From contig JACKLY010000003.1 in the NCBI GenBank assembly GCA_024235655.1, positions 1 to 64,000 on the forward strand: a stretch of 64,000 nucleotides of DNA. Direction: 5' to 3'. This document shows positions 9,657 through 17,408 of this stretch, in pieces. Position 1 is the stretch's first letter. The number at the start of each line of letters is the position of its first letter. The notes beneath the pieces were generated by a model. It saw only the letters and a program-made list of their open reading frames with translations. It was not told the DNA's origin and ran no database searches. Made by a program: the position numbers and the translations under genes. Origin of the DNA: Zoogloeaceae bacterium (GTDB taxonomy: Bacteria > Pseudomonadota > Gammaproteobacteria > Burkholderiales > Rhodocyclaceae).

Positions 9657-11462
9657 CTAACTTGTTCCGGCACTCTCGCGAGCAACCAGAATATCGATCA
9701 ACAGCAGAATCTCCTGCACGACCGGCAGGGTGAATCCGCTACGTTTTCCACCGCGGTTATCTCGCAGCAGTTGATGCAGATAATCGAGGCAGGCAGGCGT
9801 ACCCCATGTCGCCACCACCTGTTCGCACAGGTGTGGCAATTCTTCGAGCGTCACCGCCTTCTGCAGTTGTGCCTCCTCGCTGGCCTGCAATTCCGGCACG
9901 GCTTCCCAGTGCTGAACCTCGACATTGAAGTGGCGGTTCAATTTGCTTGCCAGCGCTTCGAACTCAGCACTCATGCCCCCCATGCGATAGATATCGAGAA
10001 GCTTCATCCATGGCTGCAACGCCTCGGTTGGATTGGCCTCGATGTATTCCTGCAAGGTCTGCGCCGCGCCTTCGAGACGGCCAAAGGAAAGCATGATCTC
10101 GGCCAGTTCAAGCACCGGGTTGGCATCCGTGGAAGCTTCCGGCGGCGGTGGTACTTGAACGGCTGGTGAGACAGAAACAGTGACAGATGGCGCTGACGGG
10201 GGTATTTCGGTGATCTTCGTTTCTGGTGGGGCTGCAGATGCTACCGACTGCGTGGCTGAAACATGTTCCATGACCAGTGTCTGCATTTCGGCAAGCGCCG
10301 GTGTTTCGCGTACCACGGCACGTCGGCGCAACCACAGCACGGCCAGCAACAGGACCAATCCCAGGATAGTGAACGGAAGCCATTCATTGCCCATAGCTAC
10401 AGGTTCTGACGCAACCGCCGGTAACGCCTTGATCCGCAACGGTGCAGCCTTGTCTGCCGGTGCTGTCGTATCAGATGGTGCAGTGGCAGGCACCACGGGT
10501 GCCTGAACCTGATGCAATGGCTGCGCAAGCGAGCTTGCCTGTGCCAGCACCGGGTTGGCGCCACTGTCTGCTTGCATCGCAGCCAGTGGCGACGGTCCGG
10601 ACAAGATGACACCCAACTGTTCATTGAGTGCGCCCAGCAGACGATATTCCAGACGCAACATGTCGCGCAGGCGCTCATCTGCTGCCGGCAGCGCCTGCAA
10701 TACTGTAGACATGCGCATTCCCAAAACCTTTACCGTGCTGTTCGCGGATGAATGCACCTGCGTGATCGAGAGTTTATCTACAGAAAGCGTCTGATCAGCG
10801 TGATCCTTTGCACGACCCGGCATCGGTGTCGATGCTGCACTCACTGCACCTGACCCCAGCGTACGCCAGTCAGGCATGGTCAGCAGCGAACCCGTCGGCA
10901 GCGGCTTCGTGTCATCAGCTTCAATGCCTGCCAATGGATTGGCTTCGGCCAGTCGCTGGATGAAACGCCTTTGCACAGCGGGCTGGCGAGGATAAAGCAG
11001 GCGGGCAAGCGAGCGCGGCGATTCGCCCGGTGCTACAACCCATGCGCCAGAGTCAGCAACTTTGCTTGCTGAACCAGCAGGCTTCGGCAATAACGGGAAT
11101 TCCTGCCAGACACGACCGGCGCCGCAATTGGCCTCAAGCAGCAGAAGTGATGCCGGCTCCAGCAAGACCTGTCCGGATTCAACGACAAGCACCGTCGACG
11201 TTTCCCGCTGTTGCAACTGCATGGCCACTACAGCATGTACCGGCAAACTGCCACCACCGGAAGCCGCGGCCTTGATGCAGTGGTTGGTCAGCAGATCACC
11301 CGTCTCGGCACGGACGATTATCTCTGCACGCAGTGGCTGCCCCAAGGACGACTGCAGCTGCAGCGTGCCGAATTCAACTGCGTTGGCATGGCCCGACAGC
11401 ACTCCGAAAAGAAGAGCCAAAACAGATCTGAATACGGCTGATGGCATGAGCAGGCGCGGCAT
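9657..11462 (-). CDS. fimV: FimV-like peptidoglycan-binding membrane protein
   Basis: A 601-residue single-pass inner-membrane protein related to FimV, which in pseudomonads organises polar type IV pilus and secretion machinery. Signal peptide at residues 1-28 (cleavage after HANA). The FimV N-terminal domain begins VEFGTLQLQSSLGQPL. A LysM-like segment (GAWVVAPGESPRSLARLLYP) lies around residues 145-175. Then comes an Ala/Pro-rich stretch, a transmembrane helix at about 358-378 followed by RRR, an acidic/proline-rich linker and a helical C-terminal domain (FGRLEGAAQTLQEYIEANP). It starts 8 bases after the CbiM-like gene and precedes the acyl-CoA dehydrogenase. This is an unexpected position for a cell-pole protein. 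Confidence 0.88.
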   Translation of the reverse strand: MPRLLMPSAVFRSVLALLFGVLSGHANAVEFGTLQLQSSLGQPLRAEIIVRAETGDLLTNHCIKAAASGGGSLPVHAVVAMQLQQRETSTVLVVESGQVLLEPASLLLLEANCGAGRVWQEFPLLPKPAGSASKVADSGAWVVAPGESPRSLARLLYPRQPAVQRRFIQRLAEANPLAGIEADDTKPLPTGSLLTMPDWRTLGSGAVSAASTPMPGRAKDHADQTLSVDKLSITQVHSSANSTVKVLGMRMSTVLQALPAADERLRDMLRLEYRLLGALNEQLGVILSGPSPLAAMQADSGANPVLAQASSLAQPLHQVQAPVVPATAPSDTTAPADKAAPLRIKALPAVASEPVAMGNEWLPFTILGLVLLLAVLWLRRRAVVRETPALAEMQTLVMEHVSATQSVASAAPPETKITEIPPSAPSVTVSVSPAVQVPPPPEASTDANPVLELAEIMLSFGRLEGAAQTLQEYIEANPTEALQPWMKLLDIYRMGGMSAEFEALASKLNRHFNVEVQHWEAVPELQASEEAQLQKAVTLEELPHLCEQVVATWGTPACLDYLHQLLRDNRGGKRSGFTLPVVQEILLLIDILVARESAGTS

Positions 11463-11470
11463 ACAGTTGA

Positions 11471-12133
11471 TCAGTCGCGAAGGTATCGCGAATCCTCAAA
11501 CGTGGATACCCACTCGGGCCGATAGAGCACAAAAAGGGTGACGATCATGCCCGACAGCCAGGCTTCGGAAAATGCTAGCAGCATCACATAGGGAAGATAC
11601 TCGTCAAGCACATAACTGGCCGGATAGGCACCGGCAGAAACCAGGAATGCCGATGCAGAAATACCCGTGGCGAGAAGTGCCAATGCTGCACCCAGAAAGC
11701 CATTGGCGAAGATATAGACAAACAGATTGGCTGGCAGGAAACGTTCATTGAAGCGCAGCACAGCCTGCGTTACCAGCACAGCAACACCGCCAGTCAGCAG
11801 GGCATTGACGGCGAAGGTTTCCCAGCCTGCGGCACCATTCAGGCTAACCCCGACAAGCACGGCACACAGGCCAATGAACGCCAGTTGCGGCCCGACAGCC
11901 AGCGAAAATACGGTTGCACCAACCAGATGCAAGGACAAGCCGGGCTTGATGCCTGCCTGCAAGCTCCACAGGAGCATCAGGCAAACGATCATGCCCAGCC
12001 AGAGATTGAAACAGGAGGTATCGGCAAGACGCCGCCAGGGCGCGCGCCAAACGGTCAGCAGAAAAACAGGGATGAACAGGAGCCAGCCAAGCAGCGTCCA
12101 GGCGCCGGTCAGCAAGCCGTCCGGCAGATTCAC
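11471..12133 (-). CDS. CbiM-like energy-coupling factor transporter permease (S component)
   Basis: A 220-residue integral membrane protein with about six hydrophobic segments, resembling CbiM/NikM substrate-capture proteins of cobalt/nickel ECF transporters. The start is GTG with a GGAAA Shine-Dalgarno. The mature N-terminus reads MNLPDGLL, where CbiM proteins usually begin MHIPDG. The His at position 2, which coordinates the metal in that family, is replaced by Asn here. The internal motif SLHLVGATVFSLAVGPQLAF is family-like. No CbiN, CbiQ or CbiO gene is nearby. It lies 16 bases after etfA and 8 before fimV, so is probably co-transcribed with them. The substrate may not be a metal. Confidence 0.72.
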   Translation of the reverse strand: MNLPDGLLTGAWTLLGWLLFIPVFLLTVWRAPWRRLADTSCFNLWLGMIVCLMLLWSLQAGIKPGLSLHLVGATVFSLAVGPQLAFIGLCAVLVGVSLNGAAGWETFAVNALLTGGVAVLVTQAVLRFNERFLPANLFVYIFANGFLGAALALLATGISASAFLVSAGAYPASYVLDEYLPYVMLLAFSEAWLSGMIVTLFVLYRPEWVSTFEDSRYLRD

Positions 12134-12149
12134 CCCTGTTTCCTGTCTA

Positions 12150-13079
12150 TCAGAGTGCCGCGGTCAGCTGCGGCACGACTTCGAACAGATCTGCCACCAG
12201 ACCGTAATCGGCGACCTGGAAAATCGGCGCCTCCGGATCCTTGTTGATGGCAACGATGACCTTGGAATCCTTCATGCCAGCAAGATGCTGGATCGCGCCA
12301 GAGATGCCGACGGCAACATAAAGCTGCGGCGCAACGATCTTGCCGGTCTGGCCGACCTGGTAATCGTTCGGGACAAAACCGGCATCCACAGCAGCACGCG
12401 AGGCGCCGAGGGCTGCGCCGAGTTTGTCTGCCAGTGGCTCAAGCAAGGCATGATAGTTCTCACCATTCCCCACGCCACGACCGCCGGAAACGATGATCTT
12501 GGCAGCAGTCAACTCAGGACGCTCGGACTTGGTCATTTCACGACCAACCAGCTTCGTCTTGCCGGCATCGGCGGCCGCACTGACGTTTTCTACAGCGGCG
12601 CCAGCACCTTCTGCTGCAGCTTCGAATGCCGTGGTACGTACGGTGATGACCTTGACGGCATCAGCCGATTGCACGGTGGCCAGCACATTGCCGGCGTAGA
12701 TCGGGCGAACAAAGGTATCCGCCGATTCGACACCAACGATGTCGGAGATCTGCGCCACGTCAAGCAGTGCAGCAACACGCGGCATGAAGTTCTTGCCGGA
12801 CGTGGTTGCCGGTGCCACCAGATGGCTATGGCCGGCTGCCAGCGATACGACCAGTGCAGCAATGTTTTCAGCGGTCTGCTCGGCATAGTGCGGAGCATCG
12901 GCAAGCAGTACCTTGCTCACGCCGGCAATCTTTGTCGCGGCTTCAGCAGCGGCAGAACAGGCATTGCCGGCAACCAGCACGTGCAGGTCGTCGCCCATCT
13001 TCGCAGCAGCAGAAATGGCATTGAGCGTTGCCGGCTTGAGCGACGCGTTGTCGTGTTCAGCAATAACAAGAATGCTCAT
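12150..13079 (-). CDS. etfA: Electron transfer flavoprotein alpha subunit
   Basis: FAD-binding subunit of ETF (309 residues, normal length), the soluble carrier that collects electrons from acyl-CoA dehydrogenases and delivers them to ETF-QO. The C-terminal FAD domain is clear: VPNDYQVGQTGKIVAP, YVAVGISGAIQHLAGM and AINKDPEAPIFQVADYG, at about residues 205-290. Its ATG overlaps the etfB stop codon (TGATG), which indicates translational coupling. Confidence 0.97.
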   Translation of the reverse strand: MSILVIAEHDNASLKPATLNAISAAAKMGDDLHVLVAGNACSAAAEAATKIAGVSKVLLADAPHYAEQTAENIAALVVSLAAGHSHLVAPATTSGKNFMPRVAALLDVAQISDIVGVESADTFVRPIYAGNVLATVQSADAVKVITVRTTAFEAAAEGAGAAVENVSAAADAGKTKLVGREMTKSERPELTAAKIIVSGGRGVGNGENYHALLEPLADKLGAALGASRAAVDAGFVPNDYQVGQTGKIVAPQLYVAVGISGAIQHLAGMKDSKVIVAINKDPEAPIFQVADYGLVADLFEVVPQLTAAL

Positions 13080-13828
13080 CAGATCACCTTCGCTTCGTTC
13101 TTGAGTTTTTCCACCAGATCGGCGACATCCGCCACCTTGACACCGGCCTGGCGCTTGGGTGGCTCACTGACTTTCAGTGTTTTCAGGCGTGGCGCAACAT
13201 CGACACCCAGTTCATCCGGCTTGACGTTATCAAGCGGCTTCTTCTTGGCCTTCATGATGTTCGGCAGCGTTGCGTAACGCGGCTCGTTCAGGCGCAGATC
13301 GGTGGTGATAATGGCTGGCAGCGAGATTTCCAGTGTTTCCAGACCACCATCGACTTCCCGCGTCACGGTCGCCTTGTCGCCAGCAACCACCACCTTGGAC
13401 GCAAAGGTTGCCTGCGGCCAGCCGAGCAGGGCTGCCAGCATCTGGCCAGTCTGGTTGGCGTCGTCATCAATCGCCTGCTTGCCGAGAATGACCAGTTGCG
13501 GCTGCTCCTTCTCGACCAGTGCCTTGAGCAATTTGGCTACGGCGAGGGGCTGCAGTTCGGCATCGGTTTCGACCAGAATGCCGCGATCCGCACCGATGGC
13601 CATTGCCGTGCGCAGCGTTTCCTGGCAACCGAGCACACCGGCAGATACCGCGATGACCTCGGTGGCAACGCCACCCTCCTTCAGACGAACCGCCTCTTCA
13701 ACTGCAATTTCATCAAAGGGGTTCATCGACATTTTGACGTTGGCGATATCAACACCAGTGCCGTCACTCTTGACGCGCACCTTGACGTTGTAGTCGACCA
13801 CGCGCTTCACGGGCACGAGAACTTTCAA
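13079..13828 (-). CDS. etfB: Electron transfer flavoprotein beta subunit
   Basis: AMP-binding subunit of ETF, 249 residues. Recognised by MKVLVPVKRVVDYNVKVRV at the N-terminus, MSMNPFDEIAVEEAVRLKE (about residues 34-52) and VILGKQAIDDDANQTGQ (about 117-133). The start codon is TTG, supported by CAGGAGA seven bases upstream; no ATG is available near it. First gene of the run towards the acyl-CoA dehydrogenase. The 208-base divergent region shared with tetR holds two copies of the putative operator. Confidence 0.97.
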   Translation of the reverse strand: MKVLVPVKRVVDYNVKVRVKSDGTGVDIANVKMSMNPFDEIAVEEAVRLKEGGVATEVIAVSAGVLGCQETLRTAMAIGADRGILVETDAELQPLAVAKLLKALVEKEQPQLVILGKQAIDDDANQTGQMLAALLGWPQATFASKVVVAGDKATVTREVDGGLETLEISLPAIITTDLRLNEPRYATLPNIMKAKKKPLDNVKPDELGVDVAPRLKTLKVSEPPKRQAGVKVADVADLVEKLKNEAKVI

Positions 13829-13920
13829 GGCTAATCTCCTGATTATGTTTTTGATCCTGGCACGATTATGTCACTTTCGCGCTTGCGTTTGACATTGCCG
13901 AACCTGCATCGGACAATAGG

Positions 13921-13938
13921 CCATACTCTACGGTATGG
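13921..13938. promoter_or_regulatory. Putative TetR operator, site 1, etfB-tetR intergenic
   Basis: CCATACTCTACGGTATGG has a perfect 6-bp inverted repeat CCATAC-N6-GTATGG. It is the same architecture as the sites at 13950-13967 and 1858-1875. It lies 93 bases before the etfB start and 99 before tetR, suitable for regulating both and for autoregulation. Confidence 0.62.
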
Positions 13939-13949
13939 ATTCAGAATTT

Positions 13950-13967
13950 GCGTACGGTACCGTATGG
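13950..13967. promoter_or_regulatory. Putative TetR operator, site 2, etfB-tetR intergenic
   Basis: GCGTACGGTACCGTATGG contains the perfect 12-bp palindrome TACGGTACCGTA. It starts 29 bases after the start of site 1, close to three helical turns, so two dimers could bind the same face of the DNA. Confidence 0.62.
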
Positions 13968-14036
13968 TAAAAGCACTGTCAAGCCGGATTCACTTCGAAT
14001 ATCGATAACAAAAGCACCAGCCTCTCAAGCCCTGAC

Positions 14037-14612
14037 ATGACAACAACCGACAACAAACCGCGAACACAGCTGGATCGCAATGACTGGATCGAGGGCGCTA
14101 TCGAAGTGCTCGCCGAACAAGGGGTTGCCGGCCTGCGCGTTGAAGTGCTGGCAAAGAATTTTGGCGTGACCAAGGGCAGCTTCTACTGGCACTTCAAGGA
14201 CAGACAGGATCTTCTCGACGCAGTTCTGCAATTCTGGAAGGAAGGCCGCCTGCGCGATATCGAAAAACAGACAACGGCACTTCCCGGCAAGGAGCTGGAA
14301 CAGATTCACCACGTCATCGACGTCTATAGTGCCGTCCGCAACCGCAAGGGGATTTCCATTGAGCTGGCCGTCAGGGACTGGGCACGGCACGATGCAGCGG
14401 TCAACGCCATTGTCGAGGAAGTTGATACCTACCGCCTGGAAACCACGCATGCGCTATTCGTCAAGCTCGGCCTTTCCGATGACGAAGCGCGTGCACGCAG
14501 CATTCTGGTTTTTGCCTATGTGTTCGGCCACAGCCTGATGGCTTATGACCGGGACAATCCCAAAGTACCGGAATTCAAACGCTGGATCGCAGAACGCATC
14601 ACCGGCCGGTAA
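14037..14612 (+). CDS. TetR-family transcriptional regulator
   Basis: A 191-residue TetR-type repressor. The N-terminal helix-turn-helix (about residues 18-65) includes AIEVLAEQGVAGLRVEVLA and the recognition region GVTKGSFYWHFKDRQDLL. The C-terminal helical domain is the presumed ligand pocket. It is divergent from etfBA, with two palindromic sites between them, and a third site precedes ETF-QO. The natural inference is an acyl-CoA-responsive repressor of ETF electron transfer, comparable in role to the betaproteobacterial fatty-acid regulator FadP, although membership of that subgroup is not shown. The ligand is unknown. Followed 12 bases later by the YbaN-family gene. Confidence 0.9.
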   Translation: MTTTDNKPRTQLDRNDWIEGAIEVLAEQGVAGLRVEVLAKNFGVTKGSFYWHFKDRQDLLDAVLQFWKEGRLRDIEKQTTALPGKELEQIHHVIDVYSAVRNRKGISIELAVRDWARHDAAVNAIVEEVDTYRLETTHALFVKLGLSDDEARARSILVFAYVFGHSLMAYDRDNPKVPEFKRWIAERITGR

Positions 14613-14624
14613 AATGCCGGGACG

Positions 14625-15104
14625 ATGAGCGAACCCAGCCCTAATCCTGATCCAGCAGCGCAACCGGCACGCCCTTCACGACTCCACGCATCGCGTACCG
14701 TGCGCTGGCTATTGTGGACGGCGGGGACGATTTCACTGATTCTGGGCATATTCGGTCTTTTCCTGCCCGTCTTGCCGACCACGCCCTTCATCCTTCTGGC
14801 GGCAGCCTGCTACGCCAAGGCGTCGGAAAAATTTCACCAGCGCTTGCTGGCACATGCCACTTTCGGCCCGATCATTCAGGAATGGGAGGAATATCGCAGC
14901 ATGCCGCTGCGCACCAAGAAAGTGGCTGTCTCGCTGATGAGTCTGTCGATTGCTGTTTCTGTCTGGGTCATCCGCGACTACCTGTGGCTGCAGGTAATGC
15001 TGATCATCCTCGGCATCAGCATGGGCACCTGGCTATGGCGACTCCCGTCGCGGGATGAGCCAAAGCTCAACGCCCCGTCCAGACCGGAGAGCGCTTCTCG
15101 GTAA
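14625..15104 (+). CDS. YbaN/DUF454 family inner-membrane protein
   Basis: A 159-residue membrane protein of the YbaN family, function unknown. After a hydrophilic proline-rich N-terminus come two hydrophobic hairpins: residues about 28-63, containing GIFGLFLPVLPTTPFILLAA, and about 105-140. The PVLPTTPF motif is the family hallmark. It starts 12 bases after tetR, so is probably in the same transcript. Its last 38 bases overlap, on the opposite strand, the end of the crotonase-fold gene. Confidence 0.85.
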   Translation: MSEPSPNPDPAAQPARPSRLHASRTVRWLLWTAGTISLILGIFGLFLPVLPTTPFILLAAACYAKASEKFHQRLLAHATFGPIIQEWEEYRSMPLRTKKVAVSLMSLSIAVSVWVIRDYLWLQVMLIILGISMGTWLWRLPSRDEPKLNAPSRPESASR

Positions 15105-15852
15105 AGGCGTCGATGCCTTCGGCCGCGTCGGCTGCCATCATGTTGCAGGCCATCGATTCAGCCGCCAGTTGATAGGCTGCATCGGTACCCATTTCCACCT
15201 GCTCGTAGAACGCACGTTTGCCCATGGCCACCGCCAACGGCGATTTCTTGACGATACTTTCTACCAGCGCGGTAATTGAATCATCCAGCTGCTCTGCCAC
15301 CACCACCCGGTTGATCAGGCCGCGCAGCAAGGCTTCCTGCGCATTGATCAGCCCCCCGGTCAGCAGCATTTCCATGGCCTCCTTGCGGCCGACATTGCGT
15401 GACAAGGCGACACCGGGTGAAGTACAGAACAAGCCGACATTGATGCCGGAGGTGCCGAAGCGGGCAACATCAACCGCCACTGCCAGGTCGCAGGCAGCAA
15501 CCAGTTGGCAACCGGCTGCAGTAGCGACACCATGCACCCGTGCGATCACCGGCTGGGGAATACGCTGCAGCGTGGTGCATACCTTCGCCATGGCCTTGAA
15601 CAAGGTCTGCATGAACGGTTTGTCCGGGTTGCCGCGCATTTCCCGCAGGTCATGGCCGGCGCAGAACGCCTTGCCGGCACCGGCAATCACCACCACCCGG
15701 ATCGCCTCTGACCGGGCAATATCGTCAAGCGCGGCCTGAAGCGCAGTCAGCAATTCCAGCGATAGTGAATTGAACTGTGCCGGCCGGTTCAATGTCAGCA
15801 CCGACCTTCCATCAGGAAAGTCCTCACGCAACAACACATTTTCTTCAGCCAT
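15067..15852 (-). CDS. Enoyl-CoA hydratase/isomerase-fold protein (ECHDC3-like)
   Basis: Crotonase-superfamily protein of 261 residues starting at an ATG (a TTG six bases upstream is less likely). The oxyanion-hole and CoA-binding segments AGAGKAFCAGHDLREM (about residues 58-73) and GVATAAGCQLVAACDLAVA (about 107-125) are present. In the region where enoyl-CoA hydratases carry their two catalytic glutamates, this protein reads GINVGLFCTSPGVALSR, with neither glutamate. That pattern resembles the ECHDC3 subgroup. Hydratase activity is therefore doubtful; isomerase, thioesterase or regulatory roles are possible. It follows the lipid-transport lipoprotein gene by 28 bases and overlaps the YbaN gene tail to tail. 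Confidence 0.85.
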   Translation of the reverse strand: MAEENVLLREDFPDGRSVLTLNRPAQFNSLSLELLTALQAALDDIARSEAIRVVVIAGAGKAFCAGHDLREMRGNPDKPFMQTLFKAMAKVCTTLQRIPQPVIARVHGVATAAGCQLVAACDLAVAVDVARFGTSGINVGLFCTSPGVALSRNVGRKEAMEMLLTGGLINAQEALLRGLINRVVVAEQLDDSITALVESIVKKSPLAVAMGKRAFYEQVEMGTDAAYQLAAESMACNMMAADAAEGIDAFTEKRSPVWTGR

Positions 15853-15880
15853 TCTCAACGCCTCCAGAAACCAAGCACGA

Positions 15881-16480
15881 TTATTTCAGGTCACGACACT
15901 GTGCCAGTGGCTGTTGTTTCAACCACAAAGAGATCGCTTCGCCCGTCTTGTCCGTTGCCGCAGCCAGAGCACTGACCCCGCCAGCAGCGTCAGCACTCGG
16001 CGCTGGCGCTTCAATCCTCACTGGCAGGCGCCCAAGCACAGCCCTGCCCTTGCCGAGCAGCAAGGCTTCACCACGAATTTCGGCTCGGCTGCTGTCAGGG
16101 GAATCGAATGACTGGCTGAAATCATCCAGCTCGACGCGCAAGGTGCACGGGGCACTCCCCGGTGCGATGCCGAGTTGTTGCTTCAAACGCTGCTGCACCA
16201 GAGGCCCCGTCTGCCCGACCCAGCGTGCCTGGGCATAACGATACAGGCGCTGCTTATCGACATAGGCCAAACGGTAATACATGGCCTGCGCATCCAGCCA
16301 GCCTGGCAGGCGAACTTCCAGTGCAATACCTGCATGATCGCTCACAGTACTTGGCAATGCAGCGACTGGCGGCCCAAGGTCGTAGGACGCAACTACTTGC
16401 TGCTGGCGTGGCGAGTTGACGCAGGCGACCAGGAGGGATGCACTGGCTGCGAGCAACAATACGGAAAGTCTGGTTTTCAT
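15881..16480 (-). CDS. ABC-type transport auxiliary lipoprotein (PqiC/YmbA-like)
   Basis: A 199-residue outer-membrane lipoprotein candidate. The signal peptide ends in the lipobox SLLVAC with Cys at about residue 20. The body matches the PqiC-like auxiliary component of MCE transporters (YDLGPP start, VRLPGWLDAQAMYYRLAY, RWVGQTGPLVQQRL). It is the last structural part of the permease-ATPase-MCE-lipoprotein set, and its ATG overlaps the stop of the MCE gene by 4 bases. It probably connects the periplasmic MCE ring or tunnel to the outer membrane. Confidence 0.87.
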   Translation of the reverse strand: MKTRLSVLLLAASASLLVACVNSPRQQQVVASYDLGPPVAALPSTVSDHAGIALEVRLPGWLDAQAMYYRLAYVDKQRLYRYAQARWVGQTGPLVQQRLKQQLGIAPGSAPCTLRVELDDFSQSFDSPDSSRAEIRGEALLLGKGRAVLGRLPVRIEAPAPSADAAGGVSALAAATDKTGEAISLWLKQQPLAQCRDLK

Positions 16481-17406
16481 TGCTTGACGGCACCTGCGGA
16501 AACGAACCCGGGTTCCCCCGGCCCTGGTGGAATGACTGGCGGCCCAAAGAACAGGCTTTGCGGCGCCTCCTCGATCAATTGCAGGGTATGCGTCAGTTGT
16601 CGTGCCGTCCGCGTCAGTTCACTGCCCAGTTCCTGCAGGCGCGTGGCAGACGCCGCCAGGCCTTCGCCATTGGCTTCGCCAACCATCTGGTCAACGCGCT
16701 CGATCAATGCGGTCATGCGCGGCACCAGTGTTGCCACATCGCGCAACAACACCTTGGCTTCACCCGCAGCACCTTCGATATTGGCGATCGCCGGCCCCAG
16801 ACGCTGCACCCTGGGATCGGCCAGCAGCGCCTTGACCTCGGCCAAGGTAGCCGTCAAGCCGGCACTGCCCGCTTCAAGATTGGCCAGTGTCTTGCCGATG
16901 CGCGCCTTGTTTGCCGGCGTCAGCAGATCATTCAGGTTGGCCAGCAAAGCCTGGGCCTGATCAAGGACATCGCTGCCGGCCTCGGAAAACTCCTGCAGGA
17001 AGGATGGCCGCATGGGGATGCGTGGCATACCTTTCCCTGCATCCAGCGCTTCACTGTCATCTTCCGCCTCTTCCAGCAAAACATAGGCAATCCCGGTAAC
17101 GCCCTGATAGCCAAGTTTCGCGATCGTACGCCGGGTGACCGGCACTGCCTGCTCGATACTGATACGTACCAGAATGTTTCGGCTATCGTCAGGATCCAGA
17201 CGGATGGACTCGACACGGCCGACACGGATGCCGCGATACCGTACCTGCCCCTGCAGGTTCAGGCCGGTGACATTCTGGCGCGTGACAACCAGATATTCGC
17301 TGACCGAATCCCGCTTGTCGCCAAACCACCAGATTGCCGCCAGGGTCGCCAGCATGAGCAGCAACGCAAAGACGCCGGCAGCAAATGCGTGTGCCTTGTT
17401 TTCCAT
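16477..17406 (-). CDS. MlaD/MCE-family lipid-binding protein
   Basis: Periplasmic, inner-membrane-anchored substrate-binding subunit of an MCE lipid transporter, 309 residues. There is one N-terminal transmembrane helix (about residues 8-28), then an MCE domain (about 37-115) with the family segment VRYRGIRVGRVESIRLD. A long helical tail (about 140-290) would form a tunnel or coiled-coil extension. It overlaps the lipoprotein start by 4 bases and lies 2 bases after the ATPase gene. A single MCE domain indicates Mla-like rather than multi-MCE PqiB/YebT architecture, but the lipoprotein partner is Pqi-like, so this is a mixed subtype. Confidence 0.9.
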   Translation of the reverse strand: MENKAHAFAAGVFALLLMLATLAAIWWFGDKRDSVSEYLVVTRQNVTGLNLQGQVRYRGIRVGRVESIRLDPDDSRNILVRISIEQAVPVTRRTIAKLGYQGVTGIAYVLLEEAEDDSEALDAGKGMPRIPMRPSFLQEFSEAGSDVLDQAQALLANLNDLLTPANKARIGKTLANLEAGSAGLTATLAEVKALLADPRVQRLGPAIANIEGAAGEAKVLLRDVATLVPRMTALIERVDQMVGEANGEGLAASATRLQELGSELTRTARQLTHTLQLIEEAPQSLFFGPPVIPPGPGEPGFVSAGAVKQ

Positions 17407-17408
17407 AT

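Noticed and set aside
11727..13277. 516-residue open frame on the plus strand
   Set aside because: Antisense to the CbiM-like, etfA and etfB genes, all of which have clear family motifs; an artefact of codon bias.
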